From positions 1 through 64,000 of the forward strand of contig NW_026570491.1 of NCBI RefSeq assembly GCF_019649055.1: a stretch of DNA of 64,000 nt, read 5' to 3'. Shown here piece by piece: positions 54,554-64,000 of this stretch (position 1 is the first letter of the stretch; each line of letters opens with the position of its first letter). The DNA comes from Paramacrobiotus metropolitanus (Eukaryota > Tardigrada > Eutardigrada > Parachela > Macrobiotidae). The translations under genes and the position numbers were made by a program. A model generated the notes under the pieces. It had not been told where the DNA came from. It did no database searches and was given only the letters and a program-made list of their open reading frames with translations.

Positions 54554-55390
54554 GTAACACGTTAAAACTTTAGAGGCATGTTTTTTTTCTTGTATCCACG
54601 GTTTCCCGCGCATCCCACGGTATCCGTTACGTATCCCTCATGTATCCTTACAATTTTTTCACTTCTGTTTGATTGTTGCCGTTTACCTCTGTATCTCTGC
54701 AGTATCCAATACGTACGTATTCAACAAGAACCCCGTTAAAAAACCTAAGAAAATTAAGAAAGCGCAGTAACGGGATACATGGAGGATACGCCAGTTAAAA
54801 AGAATGACTTAACAATATCTGCAATAGGTGCAGAAAACACACTAAGTATGTTTGGATGCGCATCACCTTTGCAAACCACAGTATCCCACCGTATCCTTTA
54901 CGTATCCTTCATGAAGCCTTCGCATGTCAGTAATATCACTTTCACAATAACTTCGGAAGCGATCACATTAAGCATCAATCGACAGGGGCGGCCTAACCCC
55001 TATCGGCGCGGTCCCTAAGATGATCGATGCTGCATTTTCTCGTTGGATTTCGATGCTGATCCGCTGGCGAACAAATTCCGGGACTCGTTTTCCGCCGGTT
55101 TCCTGTCGTATCATCTGCAGGCTTGTTGGTCATCAGTAACTGCAGTACTCCAACGTATCTTGACATATCCTTACTGCATCCGTCGAGTATATCCGGATAA
55201 CACTTATATTTGGGTTGCACATTAAGAATAAGTACTGCAGAGATTAAGGTGGGATACTGCAGTAACTAAAACAAAGTAGAAAATTTGGTGGATACATGAA
55301 GGATACGCAAAGGATACTGTGGGATACTGTGTAATGTGTATACTATTGTATACAAGTAAAAACACATGCCCGAAAAAATTTAACGTGTAC
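54554..55390. mobile_element. MITE copy 2, related to 52004-52674
   Basis: The ends GTAACACGTTAAAAC (54554) and GTTAAATTTTTTCGGGCATG (complement, ending 55390) match copy 1, as do the subterminal 'cttgtatccacgg' and dense 'gtatcc' words. The centre carries a G+C-rich insert (about 54980-55110) absent from copy 1. It lies between two array genes. Confidence 0.7.
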
Positions 55391-55802
55391 TAGCCGTGCT
55401 ATAGGTGATGTTGATCGGAATTGAAGAGGCTTTTAGAATAAACCGGTAAGATTCGAAGCTGCAAGAATTCAAACAAAATGATTTCTTTAGCAATTTATTG
55501 AGGTAGTTGCTGCTTCTGTCGAGAAGGCTGTTTACTTATCCGCACAGTCGAAAGGCTGTTTTGTTTAACCGAAACTCCATCTTAATGTTGCCGTTGCACT
55601 TAAAATCAAAAGTCTGAAGATAAAAACATTCCGATATACCGACCTAACTTCTGTGGTTGATCTAAGGTTCAATTTTAGTAAACATTAGAATTTTTCTAAT
55701 TCTATTCAATTATAACATTTATTTTTCAATATGCGCATTAACCGTGAATCGTGATTAACGAGCACTACTCACTGAGTACTCAGGATATTGAAGCGATACT
55801 AT
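55391..55802. other. Spacer, no gene seen
   Basis: AT-rich, nothing recognisable. Confidence 0.3.
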
Positions 55803-56235
55803 TTGTACGAACGATAAGACCACCTAGTTATGATTCATCGTCTCATCGCGTTATGAATTTTGTGTCCACTTTACCGGCTTTTCTTTCTCATGGATTTCTA
55901 GGTAGAATTCAGTCTTGTGCTCAGCTTGCTACAGCTTGCATCTGCTTGGTCAACTTGTGCTTCTTTCTCGAACCCTTGCTTACAACATTGCTCCGTTTCT
56001 TGAACGCCTTGTCATTAAACATGCCTTGAGTTACGTTGTTGTGTTTGACCGCTTGGGATGAACCAGCGTCATCCCAATCGGAGCCACCTGTGTAATTGTG
56101 TCACATCAGTAAGAGCGTCCCCGGCCAGCATCGTTGCCGTTCGTGCCACCTTTCATCCTAGCAGCCGCATAATCGTGGTAAAGACCGATCGTCACCCCAC
56201 TAGAAGTTTAGAACAGCAGCCAGATAGGCTGTTGT
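55803..56235. repeat. Dispersed repeat R430, copy 2
   Basis: Diverged match to 38555-38985 (see that entry). It ends about 240 bp downstream of the stop codon of the 60561 gene, so it could be a duplicated 3' flank rather than a transposon. Confidence 0.75.
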
Positions 56236-56476
56236 TACAATTATTATACAATCAGATAAAGAATTTCTCCCAATTAACATGAGAAGGGACTGTTCACACT
56301 CTATTTAGTACACCGTATCCATTTAGTTGTGTAACTGCGCCATCTTTAATGGAGTGTTACCATCATAGAGACGAAACTATGCACGAGAGTGATGAAACTA
56401 TGGATGATCAGACTGTAAAATTTACGTTTGTGCAGCATCATTGTCGCCCTTTAGGCGGCGCCATCCCGGGGCATGC

Positions 56477-59400
56477 TTACAGAACCCTCGGTTTTGATGG
56501 CGCCGGGTGGAGGTGTTCATTAATGAAGGTCACTGTCAGTGTGGTCAGCTGGCGGACATCCACATCGACAATATTGAACGGCGTCCACGCCCGCTGGCGG
56601 TAACGCGTGGACTGACGGGGATCGGCACTCTGGTACTCGTTCAACGCCTGCAAACGGAAACGTGGTCACTGACTCACTGGTCAGTGTTAAAACACGAGCA
56701 GTAATCTGACTGCCTTGGAGGCTCATATTAGGCACCTTCAAGGAGCACAGTTCCTTACGTATATTACCGATTTCCTTTTAGAATAACCTGTACTCCAGTG
56801 AAAATCACTTTTCTGTCTAACGGAATATCAGTTTTTGTTTCACGAAAACCTCGGAGAGGAGCATTTCAAAAGAAGGAAATTCAGGGAATTCTTTTCCTTT
56901 TTGATTTTCGTCACAAAAAAAATGCTTTCTCAGCTTTTTCTCTGCGGTACTTTTAATCAAAAATAAAGAAAAAAATACAAGGAATTATTTTAAGATAGCG
57001 AGCAGAGTACAACTGTTGTTTAGAAACAAGAGTCGATCTAACACTGACCCACATTAATCATAAACCCGCAGAAAAATACGACGTGAAAACTAATACGTGC
57101 AGAATTATGGAACGGAGATGGGTGGTAAAAACTGTAAGAAAATAGGAAATGGATGGGATATGGAAAAAGCAGAAATAGGCAACCTCTGGTGCAGGTATAC
57201 TTTACATGCACACAGCAACCGACGAGAAAAAAACATTCCTTATTACCTTCAAAATCATTCTACCCTCTTCTGAAAGACCGTCACTACTGTATACACCCGG
57301 AATACAGTCGATTATCCAGTTTTCAACGGCCTGCCGATCCAACGGCTTTTTGAGTAGCAAATTTCTTTCGAACACTTCCCACAGCTGCACTTCCATTCCC
57401 TGTCGCGACTGGGCGTCCATGGAGTGGTACGACACGAGCGCTGTCAAATTGTCATCGGCGAGGCGACAGTTTTTCCACACCACTCTGTCGCAGGCACACT
57501 GCGCAACCAAATCAACCGTGCGTGTGATCACCTCCTGAATACGATCCGTCCGTCCGCCGACGTCGCAGTCGTGGAAGACCAGCACCGGCAGGCGCCCAGG
57601 TTTTAGGATACGGTGGATCGGCGCGGACAGTTGCCGAGCGTCATACAGCTGCAGTTGGCTCACCATCACCCGTCGAGTGGCGCTGCTGAGGCATTTGAGC
57701 AAACACGCCGCCACCCAATACACCTCGTCGCCGGGGAATTTCCCAGCACCGTAATCCGCCGAATCGCTGGATACACGCACATCAGGGAAGTAGGCTTGCG
57801 TGGTGAGAAGAGTGTTCCATACTGCACACACACGTCGACAACGGATGCGCTCGATGGAGTCCAGCGACTGGAAGATCTCCACCAACAGCACCGGCGGAAG
57901 TCCTAGATTGCTGCAGGGAGGAAGCGCCGTCGTATCGGGTGTGCTAGCTTTATTGTTCATTTTGGCTGCGTTAATGCAGACGCTCTCCTGCCAGAACCAC
58001 AATTATTTTACCATCTGCGATAAACGCATTAGCAGAAATACATGCGTTGTACTGCAGTCCATTTTCTAATTTTTGGTTCAGAGGTGAAAACAAGGGGTGT
58101 GGACTGTGGCTTATACACAGCCTTACAGAGAATGAGAACGCTACGGGTCTATGCGTTCACATACATTCATTCAGATTCAAAATCTTATGCTTAAATACCA
58201 TATGGATGACCCCCATATCCGGATTCAGATCTATATTGCCACGAATGGGATACACCAGAGCCGGCAAACCAGAAAAGACTGACCAAAACCAATATTATAT
58301 TCTGAAAGCCCGTAGTCGAAAACCCGGCCAGATAGTATTCATTTCTCTCAAAACCTCTCCCGCTTCGAACGCCAAAGCGAAAGAGTTTTGACTACTTTAA
58401 CCAAATGTAATTAAATTATTATAATAATAATTATCATCGTGGTATTTTCAACCAGGCAATGTTGCCACGTAAACCAACTAAAATATAGTTAAAAATGAAA
58501 GTATTTTCCACTAATAAATTATCCAATATCACAATGAATATAATTAGCCGACCGCTATTATTACAACAAGAACGACTACATATTTAACGTTGTCATCGAG
58601 GACAATTTCTAACCAAGTGCCGGCCGAGCAGCTATCGCTACACTGTCACTACTGTGATTGTCTGTTCAATCAGTGATACACCGAACTACCGCCCACTGTT
58701 CAGTGCACAAAACCGTTAGTCTAGCGAGGGACCAAAATACCACGAATATTCTAGTTAAAACAACCCGCTAAGCCAGTCAGTGGCCGAACTACCACAATGG
58801 ATAGCTACCGGTATGTGAGCGGTTGACCGAGCTGTCATTACTGTCCGATGCAAAAAACCCGGTGGGTGAGCGGGTGACCGAGCTACCACTACCGTCCGTG
58901 CACAGAGCCCCGTAGGTAACCGGGTGACCGAGCTACCACTGCTGTCCGGCGCAGAAAGCCGTTCGGCGAACGAGTGACTGAGCTACCACTGCTGTCCGTC
59001 GCAGAAAGTCCGTTAGGTGAGCGGGTGACCGAGCTACCATTGCTGTCCGTCGCAGAAAGTCCGTTAGGTGAGCGGGTGACCGAGCTACCACTGCTGCCCG
59101 GCGCAGAAAACGCGTTAGGTGAACGAGTGACCGAGCTACCACTACTGTCCAGTGCACAGAGCCCGTTAGGTAAACGAGTGATAGAGCCATCACTACTGTC
59201 CAGTGTACAAAACCCGTTAGGGAACGATTTACTGAGCTAGCACTACCGTCCGTGCACAGAACCCGGTAAGTGAGCGAGTGACCAAACTGTCACTACCGTT
59301 CAGTGTGCAAAGCCCGTTAGGGAACGAATGACCGAGCTACCAGTGCCTGCAACTACTGTCCGGCGAACAGAACCGGTTAGGTAAGCGAGTAGGTAATCAA

Positions 59401-60561
59401 GCTACCACTACTGAACGGACATACACCATGCACCGGGCACACACCACTTTCCAGTGAAAAGAGCCAGTGAAGTGACCAGTCACCAAACTAGTGATCCTGT
59501 GCACTATCACTGTTTCGAATTTCATACCTTATGAACCGATATTTCGGCGTACTTTTCGAGTAGGGGACATTGTAAAAATTATGTATCTGTATGTACAGCT
59601 AAAGGGAATGCTTTCGAGGTTGAGAGATCATGAACTGATTTTTGTTAAGAATTCGTGTTTGCCCTATTGCATGTACCGATCATGTTTCGACGAAATATAG
59701 ATGTTATTTTAATAAATATTCATTCAAATTCAAATGAAATGGCCATGGACCACAAGAAACGCGGAGGCGAAGCCGAGGCTGTTTCTGTATTTTATATATA
59801 GGTACATCTTTCGCCTTTCTTGAGTAATTTGTTGACTGCGATAGCGTACGCAGGTGCAGGTTCTGCACCATGTAGAAAAGGTTGCGTAGTGAAGCATCTA
59901 TGATTACGACTGGCGGAATCGAGAAACACAATTTACTTTGCGGCCAGATGTCTAGTGCGTGGCCGTTACTTACCACCAGTCCGACTGGTATTGGATTGCT
60001 AGTCTGACGATAGAGATATAACAGCTCCTGATTAAGCACGCCTGTGAACAATGCCCCATTGCGACGAGCCATTTCCCGGTTGAAGGCTTCACTCAACATC
60101 GGACCTTCGCTGGGCACAAAGGCACCCGGCACCGGACACGACCGTATGACAAAATCGCCCTTCTCCACCAGCCGCATATCCTCCTCCCTCGAGGTTGGAG
60201 AGCGGACTTGCTGCCATGGGAGGAACTCGGTGACGGTGCCGTATGGCCGCTGCACCTCCACCAATTCAAAATCATCATAGCAGTAGCTGTCAACGGGGAC
60301 CACCCTCCCGGGATACCAGATCCAGGCGCCGGCGGGATGACGCCGCAGAAGCACCTGGGCGTGCGTCGTTGGCCGCCCCAAGTACTTGTCGCAGCGGAAA
60401 ATGCTCCCGTACGCCACCAGCTGCGAACGGCGTTCCGGGCACTGGAAGTCAATGACCAATCCCGTCTCCGCCACGTTGATCACCCGACCGTAATGCAACT
60501 GGCAGTCGATCAAGACATCCACGGCGTTCCACTCAATTACATCGTCCCTGTAAATTAACAT
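56477..60561 (-). CDS. WNAVDVL + F-box protein, intact, three exons
   Basis: Exons 60561-59974 (196 codons), 57987-57247 (247) and 56647-56477 (57 with stop) join in phase 0 at GTG|GTAAGT...GGCAG and AAG|GTAATA...TTGCAG, giving 499 residues. The N-terminus MLIYRDDVIEWNAVDVLIDC leads into two Tudor/Agenet-like halves (WIWYPGRVVPVDSYCY). Exon 2 starts ESVCINAAK and holds the F-box LPPVLLVEIFQSLDSIERIR, then PVLVFHDCDVG and CDRVVWKNCRL. The last exon reads ALNEYQSADPRQSTRY. The first intron (1,986 nt) contains a 51-bp minisatellite. It is a probable SCF substrate receptor. Confidence 0.85.
56705..57200. other. Last intron of the 60561 gene
   Basis: Lies within the intron 57246-56648. AT-rich with several A runs; no other feature. 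Confidence 0.5.
58690..59445. repeat. 51-bp minisatellite, open on both strands
   Basis: About 13 units of 'gtgagcgggtgaccgagctaccactgctgtccg...cagaaagcccgttag' with a 51-bp (17-codon) period. On the plus strand, 58974-59240 is open as VTELPLLSVAESPLGER repeats. On the minus strand, 59193-58933 is open as a different 17-residue repeat. It sits in the first intron of the 60561 gene, so translation is doubtful. Confidence 0.85.
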
Positions 60562-61108
60562 CTTAAGCTGCAGTGAAAAAGGTTTTACAAGTTTCTTCTA
60601 CGAGTGGCACAGACGAGAAGGTTGTGCCCCGGGTGCCAAAATACACTGGATGATGTTGCACTATGAAATGATAGGAAAATCATGGAGAAACGACGCACAA
60701 AATTGTAACCACATAAATGATAAAACCAAAACAATCCAACTATGCGATGACTAACGACTGTGTTGACTATTAGTTGACTGCTGAGTGAATCATCCAATCG
60801 TACTTACTTAAACGGTTCGATTTGCCATACAGATCAAGCGAAAATAAATGTTGCCGGCGTGTGGATGGCGCACATACCGCATACACGACACATACATCTG
60901 GATGATCCGGCTATAAATACAACCGACACCGGCAGCATGTTCCGTAATTGGTGATTTTCACACTTTACTGCTGTAATTTCCCACTTTACTTCGTTAGTGA
61001 CAATTGTTACCAATTTCTTTATTACATATTTTAAATTTATCAGCAGTTGTGTATACGGCTTATCAGCAGCTACAAAAAAAAACTGGAGATTTTATGTTCA
61101 GGGCATCT
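60562..61108. promoter_or_regulatory. Upstream region of the 60561 gene
   Basis: No gene is seen. A 'gctataaatac' box at about 60909 is oriented rightward. Short tandem words only. Confidence 0.3.
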
Positions 61109-61225
61109 AATGGGCCCACCGAAAGTATTTGCTCAACACTGCCACCGGCAGTGTAGCCAGCTGACCGGCATTTACATTGGCGGTATGGGACGTCGTCCAC
61201 TCCCTTTGGCGGTAGTGGGATACCC
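61109..61225 (-). pseudogene. Relic of a C-terminal exon of the array family
   Basis: Leftward SHYRQREWTTSHTANVNAGQ followed by LATLPVAVLSKYFRWAH and stop matches the last exons of full copies. The acceptor and first dozen codons are replaced by unrelated sequence. Confidence 0.65.
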
Positions 61226-61700
61226 GCCGAAACTAATGATGGCACACAATCCTGTGTCATCCGCCATGGCGGGATAACTTAGTGTTCTCATGCTTGCAGA
61301 TATTCGCTCCGAATCGCTCGACACTGTAAGAGGAGAATCCAGTGTACACACAGCAGCCGCCCATCCGCCGCCTACCTGGTTGGCTCCAGCTCAAGCATAA
61401 ATATCTTGATCTTCGCCAACAGCGGCGATGGCACAGTGACTGTGCTTCGTGGATCACACTCGGTAGCCAGCGGCTCGATTCCGCTCCATCGCCATTTTTC
61501 GGAATTTCCTCAACAGACAGGACTTCATCTGACCGCCCTCCTTCGCTGAGATCACCACGGACAGCCGGCTGCCTCTGTTATAACACACAACAGACAAAAT
61601 TGCGCACGATGTGGCTGATCCAAATTTGCGCGGGCTAGCGTCTTTCTGGGTCGTGCGCAGTGCTTAACAAAAACGCGAGCGTTCGCAGCTGAGTAGCTAG
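61226..61700. other. Unassigned stretch
   Basis: A leftward segment at about 61550-61375 has a coding look in two alternating frames and a GTAGGC donor-like end, but no recognised family. It may be a decayed exon. Confidence 0.3.
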
Positions 61701-63318
61701 CTAAATTGCCGCCTGACGGTGTTCATTTAAGAAGGCCACCGTCAGAGTGGTCAGCTGACGGACATCCACAAAAATGACATCAGACGCCGTCCACTCCCGC
61801 TGGTGGTAGCGCGTGGATTCGCGAGGATCGGCACTCTGGTATTCATTCAGCGCCTGTAAACGGTAACGGCCACCGTAAACAATTTAATACGTACGTATAC
61901 GTCGAGCACTAGTCTATGTTGACTCCCTGGCATTTTTTTCGATTTTAAAATGAATTTCAAAAATTTTAAAATTTATTTTAAATATATGGGAAAGTGCTAT
62001 GAACCTGAAACTGGTTTACTTTTGACTTATAAACTTTCAAGAAGATCGGGTAATAACAGACTTTGGGTATACGACAATGCATTTCAACTTTTCGTCCACT
62101 TGAATTTGCCATATCTCGGCAACCGGATGTTGGGCGCGCAAACGGTTTTCCGATCAATGTATACAAATCATTTAGCCTTAGTATGACATCAAGTAAAGTA
62201 TGACAAAAACGTGATTCGGAGTGCGCGAAAGCGAAAGTTTTAGAGTATCATGAATATGTATACCATTTTTGTACATGTATGTACACCATGTACCGGCCAT
62301 TTTCCTTGATTGAAGATAAAACTAGCGGTGGTTCCGAACCACATTTTTGCACGAGCGCGAGCGCCAACACCAATGGGAAATGGTATTGGGATTGTGGAAA
62401 TGGAAAAGCGTGACGTACGCTCTTCGTGGCTTCAGACAAATTTTATGCTCTTGACGAAGACTTATTGCAGCACCTCGCGCTTCGCGGTCGGTGCAAATAA
62501 TGCAAGCGTTAATAATATCTGTACATGCCCCTCGCTGGCAGCGGACATGGATAATAACACCTGTTTACCTGCAGAATCAGTTTAACCTCATCCGAAGGTA
62601 CCTGACCCTTCGGTACCCGGGGAATAGATTCGACGATCCAATCCAGAACGGCCTGTCGATCCAGCGCCTTTTTGAGTACCAGATTCCTTTCGAACACATC
62701 CCACAGCTGCCGCTCCATCTGGTGGCGCGACTGGACGTTGAAGGAGTGGTGCGATACCAGCGCCTTCAAACTGTTCTCAGGGAAGCGGCACTGCTTCACC
62801 ACCACTCGCTCGCAGGCACACTGTATGACTTGATCAACCGTCTGGGTGATTACCTTCTGGATAGGATCCATCCAACCGCCGAACTTGCACTCGTGGAACA
62901 CCAGCACCGGCAGGCGTCCCGGTTTGAGGATATGGTTGATCGGCGCGGACAGTTGCCGACCGCTAGGGTCATGCAGCCACAGTTGACTTACTACCGCCCG
63001 TTTGGTGTCGTTGCGCAGGCATTTTAGCAGGCCCGCCGCCACCCAGTACAAATTGTCCGCTCGAAATTCCTCAACACGGTATTCCACGGAATTGCCGGAG
63101 ACGCGTACATCGGCGAAGTGGGCGTGTGTGGTGAGAAGGGCGTTCCACAGATGACAGACGCGGCGACAACGGACGCGTCCGATGGAGTCCAGCGACTGGA
63201 AGATTTCTACCAACAACACAGGCGGCAACCGCAATTTACTGGATTCAGGAACCCGGTTCGGCCAGAGTGGGTGGGCGGCCAGACAAATCTTTTTCCTTGC
63301 TTTATCACAGATGTTCTC
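61701..63318 (-). CDS. F-box and C-terminal exons of an array gene whose first exon lies off the window
   Basis: Exon 63318-62569 (250 codons) follows acceptor CTTGGCAG and opens ENICDKAR, equivalent to the second exons of the intact copies. Its F-box is LPPVLLVEIFQSLDSIGRVR, followed by YWVAAGLLKCLRNDTKR, PVLVFHECKFG and NLVLKKALDRQAVLDW. It ends at LQ|GTAAAC. The last exon 61853-61701 (51 codons with stop) follows TTTACAG and reads ALNEYQSADPRESTRYHQREW. Both are open and phase 0. The WNAVDVL exon should lie beyond 64000. Confidence 0.8.
61854..62568. other. Intron of the F-box gene at the right edge
   Basis: 715 nt with GTAAAC donor and TTTACAG acceptor. AT-rich 3' half and no other signal. 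Confidence 0.6.
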
Positions 63319-64000
63319 CTGCCAAGTTCAGTATTATTAGTTTATCCCATTGAGCAGACAAACTCTTGAGACACTCACAAGTCTGGTCAGCGCACTGCTT
63401 GAACAAAACAAAAATAAAATCTATAAAAAAATGTTTGGATTTAACAAGGTTAGGTAGTAAGTCTTAAGAGAACCACAGCCAAACAGCTTGCTTCCCTTCC
63501 CATTACTTTGTTGAACAAATGCTTTAAGTTGCAATTAGTCCGTCCTTTTGTACTGTCCTTAGAAACTCCTCCTTTGTATAAGAAAGCTAAGACAATCTAA
63601 AACCGTGACATGTCTAAATAAGAAAAAGATGGAAAAACTAAATAAAGGAAACAAATAAAGAAAACATAAGACATAAGAGGACAAAAACGTAAGAAAGGAC
63701 AAGAAAAAATAAAAAAATTTAAAAACACGAAACTTAAAAAAAAAGCATTAAGCATAAGAAATTGAAAGGAAGACTGGGGCGCCCCGTTCCCACCCCCCAG
63801 TTTTTCTCTTGAAACCCACCACCGTAACAAAAAATTGTGTACCGGGCGCCTGGGGTTCGTATGCTTCGGAACGAACTGTTCGCAGAGTCGTTTTTCAAGC
63901 GACTTATCCACTCTGAAAAGTTGCGTGTCGAACTTGAGATTCCCAGTTGTCTGGGTTCACGCCTCACGACACAATGGGATTTAAGCGGGTTAATACTAAA
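63319..64000. other. Right edge, probably first intron of the same gene
   Basis: No coding sequence is recognised. A-rich runs at 63410-63440 and 63610-63760. Confidence 0.35.

Overview
The window is eukaryotic: genes are split by short GT-AG introns (about 66-130 nt), repeats and transposons are dense, and there are no bacterial operon signals. Protein families, intron sizes and the lineage-specific gene array fit a small-genome invertebrate. A tardigrade is my best guess from family resemblance only, and nothing here proves it.

Region 1 (38-25451) is one complete Maverick/Polinton (adintovirus-like) element of about 25.4 kb. It has near-identical terminal inverted repeats and a perfect 6-bp target duplication (AACCAC, 32-37 and 25452-25457). 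The insertion splits a reading frame that looks like a PIF/Harbinger transposase-derived (HARBI1-like) gene. The rightward half carries an IAP-like gene, a duplicated unknown gene, a second BIR gene, the FtsK/HerA-type packaging ATPase, two minor virion genes, the retroviral-type integrase, the penton-like protein, a pVI/pX-like protein, the major capsid protein and the adenain-type protease. The leftward half carries a coiled-coil gene, a large unknown Cys-rich gene, protein-primed DNA polymerase B, an ADP-ribosylglycohydrolase and a PC4-like gene. The two halves converge near 12.1-12.3 kb. An intact TATA-binding-protein homologue (5162-5683, minus) sits between the BIR gene and the ATPase. 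TBP plus a PC4-like factor suggests that the element brought part of a Pol II-type initiation toolkit. Several of its genes, including the polymerase, are interrupted by proper spliceosomal introns. Most virion genes carry single frameshifts or stops, while TBP and the PC4-like gene are open, so the copy is probably a decaying provirus. A hAT-like element has landed in one of its genes.

Region 2 (25.5-64 kb) is a tandem array of paralogous minus-strand host genes. Each has a first exon encoding a roughly 200-residue domain with 'WNAVDVL' near its start (Tudor/Agenet-like by eye), spliced in phase 0 to an F-box exon and then to a short C-terminal exon. Three copies look complete and intact (46941-48844, 50698-53994, 56477-60561). 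One runs off the right edge (61701-63318). Others are frameshifted, truncated or reduced to single exons. Inside the array are a GPI-anchor-like secreted Cys-rich gene (40548-42013, plus), a full non-LTR retrotransposon with a restriction-like endonuclease (34.5-37.6 kb), three short 3'-end relics of related elements, two copies of a 'gtatcc'-rich MITE, fold-back repeats, minisatellites and a tRNA-like sequence.

Coordinates of exons come from reading splice sites and frame by eye. Edges given for decayed genes and repeats are approximate.
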